Source of the DNA: Pseudarthrobacter polychromogenes
GTDB taxonomy: Bacteria > Actinomycetota > Actinomycetes > Actinomycetales > Micrococcaceae
Assembly: GCF_014644495.1 (NCBI RefSeq)
Contig: NZ_BMKU01000005.1
Coordinates: forward strand, 215,011-279,010
Length of the DNA stretch: 64,000 nucleotides
Reading direction: 5' to 3'
How positions within the stretch are numbered: position 1 is the stretch's first letter; each line of letters starts with the position of its first letter. Position numbers and translations under genes: made by a program. Below, piece by piece: positions 1-7,058 of the stretch. A model generated the notes under the pieces. That model was not told the origin of the DNA, ran no database searches, and was given only the letters and a program-made list of their open reading frames with translations.

Positions 1-1432
1 AGAACGTGGCGGTCACGTTTGTCGACACTGCCGTGCCGGTGGCCCCATCAGCCGGGGACGTTCCCGTAACCGTGGGAGCCGCCGTATCACCCGGAGGGGG
101 AGCCGTTCCAAGCGACCGGTCCGAGTACCAGTAGCGCGAGGTGGCCGTGTTGGTGGCCATAACCACAACACCCGTGGTGGCGTTCACCCCCTGCTTAGTG
201 GTGGTGACATTGTTCATGTTTGCTGACGCGCCGTCCTGGATAACCGGTGTTCCCCGTCCGGTGCCGAAGACAGGACTGTCCATGGAGGCGGTCTTCTCGT
301 AGATGCTGCCGGACATTCCCGAATATGCGCAGCCGGATACTGATGTTGACGGGGCTGTATAGAACGCCCTCACCTGGTTAGTGGCCGTATCCAACAGGAT
401 TTGAGGTCGGGAAACACAGTCAGCAATGGTTGCGATAGTTGATTTTGTGAACGCACCTGTTCCGGGTTTGAAGACCAGTAGCTGCAGCTGGGGCAAGGTC
501 TTATCCGATGAGGTGCCGTCAAGGCTGGTCTTTGTCGCTGCGTAGACCCGTCCTGCCGAATCAGCCAAGAGGGCTTTAAGGTTCAGGTGATCGTCGGCCT
601 GGCCTTTGCCCTGGACGGCGGGCTGCACCTTCCACGACGATGCTGCTGTTGGGGACGTCCCGTCGGTGCGGGTGGCCCAATAAACGGCTCCCGCAGGCTG
701 GTCGCTCCACATTACGCCGATCTTGTTGTTGCCAAAGGCAACAACTGCCGAGATGTCATCGGGGGCGGGGTTTGGATCCGTAACAGGTAGCACGAACGGA
801 GACCCCCAACTGGTCCCGCCCGGTGCGGACGAGTTCACGTAAACGCTGCTGGTGTAGCCGGAGCTTGAGCTTCCTGCCACCTGCGTCCACGTCGCCCAGA
901 TGGCGCCGGTGGTGTCCTTGTCGATTGTCAAGGACTCGCTGCTGTTGTTGTTGATGTTTGTGGGAAAGCCGGAGTCGAGCGTGTACTTGCCGGCACTGTA
1001 GCTGTACCTGTAGAGCTTGGCGGGCTGCCCTGGGACTGAAGCTTTTGCGCCGGAGTCCCCGGACACCGTCACCACATGGGAGGCGATGTAGAGTTTGTTC
1101 CCATCCCACAACGTGTCCGCTGACGCAGTGCCGCGGCTGTCATTCGTAACACCCGTGCTCACCCAGGTCCTCGTGGCCCTGTCCAGCCTGTAGATCTGCC
1201 AGCCGGTTCCGGTGGTCCACATCTGCGCCCACCACGATCCGTCATTCCACCACAGTTTGCTCTGCGGTTTATCAGCGGTCGGGGGGTTGTCCACGCCGGA
1301 GTAACTGATGCTCTGGTAGCCGTAATTCTCTGCCGCATGGGCTGGGCCGCCAGACGTAAGAAGGCCTAGGACAAGCGCAACGGCCAAGGCCAGGGCTTGC
1401 GGAACGGGATGGCGAACTTTTGCTGTGTGCAT
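1..1432 (-). CDS. Secreted protein of unknown function with bacterial Ig-like domain (C-terminus beyond window)
   Basis: The reading frame opens at ATG 1432 and runs off the left edge, so only about 477 codons are visible. AAGGAC lies about 8 bases upstream of the ATG. A signal peptide of about 33 residues ends at AHA before AEN. The mature part is rich in W, G, T and S and contains short repeated motifs of the type LWDGxxLYIAS, as in beta-propeller-like secreted proteins. The last visible residues (VTGTSPADGATG...) match the start of a Big_5/SbsA Ig-like domain. The protein aligns along its whole visible length with the product at 7059-9263, for example KLWWNDGSWWAQMW against ALWFNDGLWWGNLW, so the two are paralogues. 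By analogy the missing part should hold the rest of the Ig-like domain and perhaps a DNRLRE-type module. Its enzymatic or binding role is unknown. Confidence 0.85.
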   Translation of the reverse strand, partial: MHTAKVRHPVPQALALAVALVLGLLTSGGPAHAAENYGYQSISYSGVDNPPTADKPQSKLWWNDGSWWAQMWTTGTGWQIYRLDRATRTWVSTGVTNDSRGTASADTLWDGNKLYIASHVVTVSGDSGAKASVPGQPAKLYRYSYSAGKYTLDSGFPTNINNNSSESLTIDKDTTGAIWATWTQVAGSSSSGYTSSVYVNSSAPGGTSWGSPFVLPVTDPNPAPDDISAVVAFGNNKIGVMWSDQPAGAVYWATRTDGTSPTAASSWKVQPAVQGKGQADDHLNLKALLADSAGRVYAATKTSLDGTSSDKTLPQLQLLVFKPGTGAFTKSTIATIADCVSRPQILLDTATNQVRAFYTAPSTSVSGCAYSGMSGSIYEKTASMDSPVFGTGRGTPVIQDGASANMNNVTTTKQGVNATTGVVVMATNTATSRYWYSDRSLGTAPPPGDTAAPTVTGTSPADGATGTAVSTNVTATF

Positions 1433-1834
1433 ATTCAGGTCCTTGGTGGCGCAGGTAGTCCTTAACGGCGTACCGCTGCTCTGGCGTCCCTCGCTTGAGT
1501 GCGGGTGGAAGCCAATGTAGACCTCCGAAATTGCCGGGGGCAATGGGGGAAACCGGGAGTAAAACCACTAGGGGATACGGGGCTGCGGACTATTTCCTCC
1601 GTGTTTCCTTGTTGCCTGTCAGGCTCCACTTGTTTCGTGGGTGTACCTGCAGTTGGGCCAGGGCCAAAATTCGGCAGCCCAAGGCTGTGCCGATGCACAG
1701 CGCATCCGCTTATCGGCGCAATTTACAGTGAGAGAAATGTGTGACCGGCCCCACTGGAGGGAGCGGTCCTCAATCTTTCCGGCAAGCCCTGCCTGCCGAT
1801 CCCATCTGCATAACCACCGAAGGACGGCACTCCC
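1433..1834. other. Gene-free intergenic region between divergent genes
   Basis: This stretch of about 400 bases separates the divergently transcribed secreted-protein gene and permease gene. Short overlapping open frames exist on both strands but have no Shine-Dalgarno sequence or recognisable product. It must carry both promoters, but no convincing -35/-10 pair or operator could be picked by eye. AAGGACGG at 1820-1827 is the ribosome-binding site of the permease gene. Confidence 0.5.
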
Positions 1835-3256
1835 ATGCCCGCTGACCAGCAATTAGCCAAGTCGCTTAAGCCGCGGCATCTTTCCATGATCGCGATTGCC
1901 GGCGTTATCGGCGCCGGCCTGTTTGTCGGCTCCGGCGCCGCCATCCAGCAGGCGGGACCGGGGATCCTGCTCGCCTACATGGCTGCCGGCGTCGTGGTCA
2001 TCCTGGTGATGCGGATGCTCGGTGAGATGGCGGCGGCCAACCCGGAGACGGGCTCCTTTTCCACCTACGCCGACAAGGCGCTGGGCCGTTGGGCCGGTTT
2101 CAGCATCGGCTGGCTGTACGCCTGGTTCTGGATCATCGTGCTGGGCATTGAGGCGACGGCCGGAGCGGCCATCATGCACCGCTGGGTTCCCGGAATCGAC
2201 CAGTGGGTCTGGGCGCTCATCCTGATGGTCCTGCTGACGCTGACCAACCTTGGGTCCGTGAAGTCCTACGGTGAATTCGAGTTCTGGTTCGCTTCCATCA
2301 AGGTCGCTGCAATCGTACTTTTCCTGCTCTTCGGCGCCGCCGCCATCCTCGGGCTCGTCCCCGGCGTCCCCGCTCCGGGGCTCAGCAACCTCATCGACAA
2401 CGGCGGATTCCTTCCAAACGGGCCGGGTGCTGTGCTGGCCGGGATCCTGGTGGTGGTCTTCTCCTTCTTCGGTGCGGAGATCGCCACCATCGCCGCCGGC
2501 GAATCGGAGAACCCCGTGGACGCCGTCAAGAAGGCCGTCAAGTCCACCGTGTGGCGCATCCTGGTCTTCTACATCGGGTCGATCGCCATCGTTGTCACCC
2601 TGCTGCCCTGGAATGACGCCAGCGTTGCCAAGAGCCCCTACGTTGCAGTCATTGAACTGTTCGGAATCCCGGGCGCCGGCACCATCATGGACATCGTGGT
2701 CCTCACGTCCGTGCTGTCCTGCCTCAACTCCGGCCTGTACACCGCCAGCCGCATGCTCTTCTCGCTGTCCAAGCGGGGAGACGCCCCGGCCGCCTGGACC
2801 AGAATCTCCCGGCGGGGCGTCCCCGCTGCTGCCGTGCTCGCCTCCACCGTGGTGGGTTTCGTAACAGTGGGCCTCAACTACATTGCACCCGACACGGTTT
2901 TCCTCTTCCTGGTCAATACCTCCGGTGCCATCGCCCTGTTCGTGTGGCTTGTCATCGCGTCCTCCCAGCTGATCCTCCGCAAGCGCATGGGTGCCGCAGG
3001 CAAGGATCTTGCGCTGAAGATGTGGCTCTTCCCCTACCTGACGTGGCTTTCCATCGTCAGCATCGTGGCGCTGCTGATCGGCATGGTCATCCTGGAGTCC
3101 ACCAGGGAGTCCCTGCTGCTGTCCGTGGCCCTGGCGGCTGTTGTGGTGGCCCTGGGCGTGTGGCGCTACCGCAAGTCGGGTAAGAGTCCGAAGGACGGGG
3201 AGCCGCAGGATCGCACAACCCGGGAGTCGGCTGTGGAGGCCGTTTCGGCGTCGTAA
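1835..3256 (+). CDS. Amino acid permease, APC superfamily (GABA permease-like AAT family)
   Basis: 473 residues, the usual length for the AAT family, with about twelve hydrophobic segments. It is an inner-membrane proton-coupled amino-acid importer by family. The N-terminus carries the APC signature GVIGAGLFVGSG at about residues 22-33, and further family motifs such as GEMAAANPETGSFSTYAD follow at about residues 62-79. The resemblance is closest to GABA, proline-type or aromatic amino-acid permeases, and the substrate cannot be fixed from sequence. ATG 1835 is preceded by AAGGACGG. It stands alone, with the ribosomal-protein operon 240 bases downstream. Confidence 0.9.
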   Translation: MPADQQLAKSLKPRHLSMIAIAGVIGAGLFVGSGAAIQQAGPGILLAYMAAGVVVILVMRMLGEMAAANPETGSFSTYADKALGRWAGFSIGWLYAWFWIIVLGIEATAGAAIMHRWVPGIDQWVWALILMVLLTLTNLGSVKSYGEFEFWFASIKVAAIVLFLLFGAAAILGLVPGVPAPGLSNLIDNGGFLPNGPGAVLAGILVVVFSFFGAEIATIAAGESENPVDAVKKAVKSTVWRILVFYIGSIAIVVTLLPWNDASVAKSPYVAVIELFGIPGAGTIMDIVVLTSVLSCLNSGLYTASRMLFSLSKRGDAPAAWTRISRRGVPAAAVLASTVVGFVTVGLNYIAPDTVFLFLVNTSGAIALFVWLVIASSQLILRKRMGAAGKDLALKMWLFPYLTWLSIVSIVALLIGMVILESTRESLLLSVALAAVVVALGVWRYRKSGKSPKDGEPQDRTTRESAVEAVSAS

Positions 3257-3443
3257 TTTCCTTGTTTGTTCGCTTGCACATTTTCCACATAGGAGCCGTT
3301 GGTGCTGCAGCCCCTGCCAACACGGCCATAGCCTAGAGTCAGGCGCGAATCGCCTATCCGGTCCAGATGCACTAAGATATTGAAGTCTGTGCTGCGTCCT
3401 GCCTCCGTTCCGGCGGCGGGGCCTTGCATGGCATCGCAAATGA

Positions 3444-3488
3444 ACCTCCTGTTACGGAAATGCCGTAACCGCTTAGCCCAAAGGAGGT
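3444..3488 (+). promoter_or_regulatory. rpsF leader hairpin resembling the S6:S18-binding autoregulatory RNA motif
   Basis: The leader can fold into an outer stem, ACCTCCT (3444-3450) with AGGAGGT (3482-3488), which buries the rpsF Shine-Dalgarno sequence. An inner perfect hairpin, GTTACGG (3451-3457) with CCGTAAC (3463-3469), has a 5-base loop. The 3' side has an unpaired bulge (3470-3481), with a CCG trinucleotide at 3469-3471 at its edge. A hairpin with a bulged CCG in front of rpsF is the described S6:S18 leader architecture. The pairing is seen in the sequence; the regulatory role is inferred. Confidence 0.6.
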
Positions 3489-3498
3489 GGGTTCACAT

Positions 3499-3804
3499 AT
3501 GCGTCCTTACGAATTGATGGTAATCATCGACCCCGAGGTCGAAGAGCGTACCGTTGAGCCGTCGCTTCAGAAGTTCCTGAACGTCATCACCAACGATGGT
3601 GGAACCATCGAAAAGGTTGACATCTGGGGCCGTCGTCGTCTGGCTTACGAAATCAAAAAGAAGTCTGAAGGTATCTACGCCGTGGTGAACTTCACCGCCA
3701 AGCCGGACACCGCCAAGGAACTTGACCGCCAACTGTCTCTTAACGAGACCATCATGCGCACCAAGATCACCCGCCCCGAAGAGCAGAAAGTTGTTGCTGA
3801 GTAA
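3499..3804 (+). CDS. rpsF: 30S ribosomal protein S6
   Basis: 101 residues and typical of S6 ([19 protein letters not shown] at the N-terminus, ITRPEE near the C-terminus). It binds 16S rRNA with S18 in the platform of the small subunit. The start is ATG 3499, placed 11 bases after AAGGAGG. An upstream in-frame GTG at 3487 lies inside the Shine-Dalgarno sequence and is rejected. It is the first gene of the conserved operon rpsF-ssb-rpsR-rplI, and its leader appears to hold an autoregulatory hairpin. Confidence 0.97.
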   Translation: MRPYELMVIIDPEVEERTVEPSLQKFLNVITNDGGTIEKVDIWGRRRLAYEIKKKSEGIYAVVNFTAKPDTAKELDRQLSLNETIMRTKITRPEEQKVVAE

Positions 3805-3875
3805 TTTCAGCACCGATTCTTCAATCTCTAACGCAGGAACGCACCCTTCACCCAGGATCAACAAGGAGGCAGTAG

Positions 3876-4466
3876 ATGGCAGGCGAGACCACCATTACGG
3901 TCATCGGTAATCTCACCAATGATCCGGAATTGCGGTTCACACCGTCCGGTTCAGCAGTAGCGAACTTCACCATCGCTTCCACCCCGCGTACCTTTGATCG
4001 CCAGTCCAACGAGTGGAAGGACGGGGAAACCCTGTTCCTCCGCGCCGCTGTCTGGCGTGAAGCAGCCGAGAACGTCGCCGAGTCCCTTACCAAGGGAATG
4101 CGCGTGATCGTGACCGGCCGCCTGAAGAGCCGTTCCTACGAAACCAAAGAAGGCGAAAAGCGCACCGTTATTGAGCTTGAGGTCGATGAAATCGGCCCCA
4201 GCCTGCGCTACGCCAATGCCAAGGTCAACCGCACCCAACGCTCCGGCGCTGGGGGTGCCGGAGGCGGCGCCCAGGGTGGCTTCGGCGGCGGCAACAGCGG
4301 CGGCGGCTTCGGAGGCGGCAACTCTGGTGGAAACCAGGGCGGCAACTCCGGTGGAGGCTGGGGCGGCGGCAACCAGCAGGCTGCGCAGGACGACCCCTGG
4401 GCAACGCCCGGCGTCTCCAACGCAGGCGGCTGGGGCAACGGCCCCGATTCCGAACCTCCCTTCTAA
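3876..4466 (+). CDS. ssb: Single-stranded DNA-binding protein
   Basis: 196 residues. The OB-fold occupies about residues 1-115 ([41 protein letters not shown]). A long Gly/Asn/Gln-rich disordered linker follows at about residues 122-170. The acidic C-terminal tip DSEPPF recruits replication and repair partners. It coats ssDNA as a tetramer. Its place between rpsF and rpsR is the conserved actinobacterial order. Good ribosome-binding site AAGGAGG at 3863-3869. Confidence 0.97.
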   Translation: MAGETTITVIGNLTNDPELRFTPSGSAVANFTIASTPRTFDRQSNEWKDGETLFLRAAVWREAAENVAESLTKGMRVIVTGRLKSRSYETKEGEKRTVIELEVDEIGPSLRYANAKVNRTQRSGAGGAGGGAQGGFGGGNSGGGFGGGNSGGNQGGNSGGGWGGGNQQAAQDDPWATPGVSNAGGWGNGPDSEPPF

Positions 4467-4592
4467 ACACCCATTCAAGCCCGACGCCGGGACAGCCGAA
4501 AGTGCCTCCGGGCACCCCGGTGACTGCCGCCGTCGGACCACCACCATCCCGTGGATCAACATCCACGGGCTCCCTAGAATAGGAGCTCCACG

Positions 4593-4832
4593 ATGGCTAA
4601 GGCTGAACTCCGTAAGCCCAAACCAAAGTCCAACCCCTTGAAGGCCGCTGACATCACTGTCATCGACTACAAGGACGTAGCATTGCTGCGCAAGTTCATC
4701 TCCGACCGCGGAAAGATCCGCGCCCGTCGCGTCACTGGCGTCACGGTGCAGGAACAGCGCAAGATCGCCCAGGCAATCAAGAACGCCCGCGAAGTTGCTC
4801 TGCTGCCTTACTCCGGCGCTGGCCGCGGCTAA
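4593..4832 (+). CDS. rpsR: 30S ribosomal protein S18
   Basis: 79 residues of normal S18 type, with the core [25 protein letters not shown] followed by [19 protein letters not shown], split here only for description. It forms the S6:S18 heterodimer on the 30S platform. ATG 4593 follows TAGGAGC. No CxxC zinc motif is present, so this is a zinc-independent (C-minus) S18. It lies 17 bases before rplI in the operon. Actinobacteria often carry a second S18 copy elsewhere; this is the ssb-linked one. Confidence 0.96.
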   Translation: MAKAELRKPKPKSNPLKAADITVIDYKDVALLRKFISDRGKIRARRVTGVTVQEQRKIAQAIKNAREVALLPYSGAGRG

Positions 4833-4849
4833 GGAAGGGATTAACTAAC

Positions 4850-5302
4850 ATGGCAAAGCTCATTCTGACCCACGAAGTAACCGGTCTCGGTGCTGCTGGC
4901 GACGTTGTCGAGGTCAAGGACGGTTACGCACGTAACTACCTGCTGCCCCGCAACTTTGCCCTGACCTGGTCGAAGGGTGGCGAGAAGCAGGTTGAGTCCA
5001 TCAAGGCTGCCCGCGCTGCCCGCGAGCACGCTTCCCTGGAAGATGCTCAGAAGCAGGCCGCTGCACTGTCCTCCAAGCCGGTCAAGCTCGTCGTCAAGGC
5101 TGGCGAAACCGGACGCCTGTTCGGCACCGTCAAGCAGGGCGACGTCGCTGACGCCGTCGAGGCCGCCGGCCTTGGCAGGATCGACAAGCGCAAGGTTGAA
5201 CTGCCCGTGCACATCAAGTCGGTAGGTTCCTACCAGGCCAACGTCCGTCTGCACGAGGACGTTGCCGCTGTCATCGAACTCGATGTTGTGGCTGGCAAGT
5301 AG
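4850..5302 (+). CDS. rplI: 50S ribosomal protein L9
   Basis: 150 residues, standard length. The N-terminal rRNA-binding domain ([34 protein letters not shown]) is joined by a long charged helix (about residues 41-75) to the C-terminal domain ([16 protein letters not shown]). ATG 4850 follows GGAAGGG. It is the last gene of the rpsF operon, and a strong hairpin terminator starts 15 bases after the stop codon. Confidence 0.97.
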   Translation: MAKLILTHEVTGLGAAGDVVEVKDGYARNYLLPRNFALTWSKGGEKQVESIKAARAAREHASLEDAQKQAAALSSKPVKLVVKAGETGRLFGTVKQGDVADAVEAAGLGRIDKRKVELPVHIKSVGSYQANVRLHEDVAAVIELDVVAGK

Positions 5303-5316
5303 TCCCTGACTGCTCG

Positions 5317-5356
5317 AAAGACCCCCGCTGCCGGATTCCGGCGGCGGGGGTCTTTT
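5317..5356 (+). terminator. Rho-independent terminator of the rpsF-rplI operon
   Basis: AAAGACCCCCGC (5317-5328) pairs perfectly with GCGGGGGTCTTT (5344-5355). The stem continues through TGCCGG/CCGGCG with a three-base loop at 5335-5337, and the hairpin ends in TTTT. The stem is 18 pairs long including one G-T wobble. Confidence 0.9.
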
Positions 5357-5362
5357 GCTTGA

Positions 5363-5368
5363 TAGCTT
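5363..5368 (+). promoter_or_regulatory. -10 element of a leaderless promoter for the PhzF-like gene
   Basis: TAGCTT lies 6 bases before the GTG start at 5375 and there is no Shine-Dalgarno sequence. Transcription would begin at or next to the start codon. Confidence 0.5.
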
Positions 5369-5374
5369 CGTACG

Positions 5375-6232
5375 GTGAACAGAACCGAACTTCCAGCCCG
5401 CAGCCGCCCGTTCCACCAGGTCGATGTCTTCTCTCGCGAGCCCTACCGCGGAAACCCGCTCGCCGTCGTCGTTGAGGCCGAGGGGCTGACGCCGGAGCAG
5501 ATGCAGCAGTTCGCCAACTGGACCAACCTCTCGGAGACCACGTTCCTGCTGCCCCCAACCGATCCGCGTGCAGATTACCGGGTCCGCATCTTTACCGGCA
5601 GTGAGGAATTCCCCTTCGCCGGGCACCCCACGTTGGGGTCTGCCCACACGTGGCTTGAGCGCGGCGGAATTCCGCAAACGGACGGCTTCGTTGTCCAGGA
5701 ATGCGGCGCGGGCCTGGTTCGCGTTAAGCGCGACGGCGGGATGCTCGCCTTCGCAGCTCCCCCTTTGACCCGTTGTGGTCCAGTGGACGGGGCTATCCGG
5801 CGCCGGATCGCTGCGGGGCTCCGCCTGGCTGAAACCGATGTGGTGGATGCGTCCTGGCTGGTGAATGGTCCCGAATGGATCGGTGTGCTGCTGGGTTCCG
5901 CGGAGCAGGTCAGGGCTGTGAATCCTGACGTCGCGGCCCTGGGCAGCCTGAAAATCGGGATTATCGGGCCGGGGCCGGGGGATGGCGGCGCAGACTTCGA
6001 GGTCCGCACGTTCATCCCGGGCGACGCCATGGTGGAGGATCCCGTCACGGGCAGCTTTAATGCGGGTGCAGCGCAATGGCTGATCGGCAGCAACAGGGCT
6101 CCGCAGGAGTACGTGGCGGCCCAAGGGACGGCACTGGGCCGCGCAGGCCGCGTCCACGTCAAAACCGACGGCAGCGACATTTGGGTGGGCGGACACTCCA
6201 CCACCTGCATCCGGGGATCAGTGCTTCTTTAG
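5375..6232 (+). CDS. PhzF family isomerase/epimerase-like protein
   Basis: 285 residues, the usual PhzF length. It has the two-fold diaminopimelate-epimerase-like architecture. The active-site Glu is in NLSETTFLL (about residue 54), GNPLAVV comes before it, and the family motifs FAGHPTLGSAHTW and DPVTGSFNAGA mark the two halves. PhzF relatives isomerise small acids, but with no phenazine genes nearby the substrate here is unknown. The GTG start has no ribosome-binding site but follows a -10-like TAGCTT by 6 bases. It is a separate transcription unit after the rplI terminator. Confidence 0.9.
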   Translation: MNRTELPARSRPFHQVDVFSREPYRGNPLAVVVEAEGLTPEQMQQFANWTNLSETTFLLPPTDPRADYRVRIFTGSEEFPFAGHPTLGSAHTWLERGGIPQTDGFVVQECGAGLVRVKRDGGMLAFAAPPLTRCGPVDGAIRRRIAAGLRLAETDVVDASWLVNGPEWIGVLLGSAEQVRAVNPDVAALGSLKIGIIGPGPGDGGADFEVRTFIPGDAMVEDPVTGSFNAGAAQWLIGSNRAPQEYVAAQGTALGRAGRVHVKTDGSDIWVGGHSTTCIRGSVLL

Positions 6233-6316
6233 CGGGAATACTCCGCACGCTCCCACCGTTCACCGTGTAGATGCATATGCATATATGATGGAATGATAGA
6301 GCAACAGGAGAATGCC

Positions 6317-6943
6317 ATGGAGACCCGCCGCATCACAGTCCTTTCCGCCGGACTCGGCGTACCGTCGTCGAGCAGGCTGCTGGCCGACCAGTTGTCAGCC
6401 GCAGCCGAGCGGCACCTGAACGGCGCCGGCCTCAGCGTGCAGGTGGACGTCGTCGAACTCCGCGACCTGGCGGTAGACATCGCCAACAACTTCGTCACAG
6501 GCTACGCCGCGCCCCGGCTGGCCGAGGTGATAGCCGGCGTGGAAGCCTCGGACGGGATCATCGCGGTGACGCCGGTGTTCAGTGCGTCCTACAGCGGCCT
6601 GTTCAAATCCTTCATCGACGTCCTTGACCCCAAGTCACTCGACGGCAAGGCCGTCCTGCTGGGCGCTACCGGCGGCACCGACCGCCACCAGATGGTCCTG
6701 GACTACGCCCTCCGCCCGCTGTTCAGCTACCTGCGGACCAGGATTGTAGCCACGGGCGTCTTTGCGGGTCCACAGGACTGGGGCACCGCGGACGACGGCG
6801 GCTCTTCACTTTCGGACCGCATCGATCGGGCCGCAGGGGAGTTCACGCGGCTCCTTGAAGGGGCCCAGCCCGGCCGGAAGCCCGCTCCAATGGAGTCCCT
6901 CCCCTTTGAGCAGCTTCTGGCCGGCATCTCCGGCAACGGGTGA
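6317..6943 (+). CDS. NAD(P)H-dependent FMN reductase (CE1759/SsuE-like flavodoxin-fold)
   Basis: 208 residues from ATG 6317, which sits 6 bases after ACAGGAG. An upstream in-frame ATG at 6293 is less well placed. The flavodoxin-like fold begins ITVLSAGLGVPSSSRLLADQ (phosphate-binding loop). It continues with GIIAVTPVFSASYSGLFKSF, the FMN-binding region of the NADPH-dependent FMN reductase family, and LLGATGG. It likely supplies reduced FMN to an oxygenase. The upstream 80 bases include the AT-rich palindrome ATGCATATGCAT (6271-6282), where the promoter presumably lies. Confidence 0.88.
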   Translation: METRRITVLSAGLGVPSSSRLLADQLSAAAERHLNGAGLSVQVDVVELRDLAVDIANNFVTGYAAPRLAEVIAGVEASDGIIAVTPVFSASYSGLFKSFIDVLDPKSLDGKAVLLGATGGTDRHQMVLDYALRPLFSYLRTRIVATGVFAGPQDWGTADDGGSSLSDRIDRAAGEFTRLLEGAQPGRKPAPMESLPFEQLLAGISGNG

Positions 6944-7058
6944 CGGCCGGCCGCCCCAAGTGAGGTAGTGTCCCGTTCGAATTAGGGGTTGCAATTATGG
7001 GCTTCGCGGTTGACACTGATCGAGCGTGGGGACCGACGTTCAACTCCGGGGAGCGCAC

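Noticed and set aside
1853..3439. A 528-codon open frame on the minus strand opposite the amino-acid permease
   Set aside because: It is antisense to a clear APC permease, has low-complexity His/Gln/Gly/Asp composition typical of shadow frames in GC-rich DNA, and no ribosome-binding site.
3487..3498. GTG 3487 as the rpsF start
   Set aside because: It lies inside the AAGGAGGTGG ribosome-binding site, and S6 proteins begin with the MRPYE sequence at 3499.
6271..6282. ATGCATATGCAT as a regulator binding site
   Set aside because: It is a simple self-complementary AT-rich string in a promoter region; no family-specific pattern is evident.
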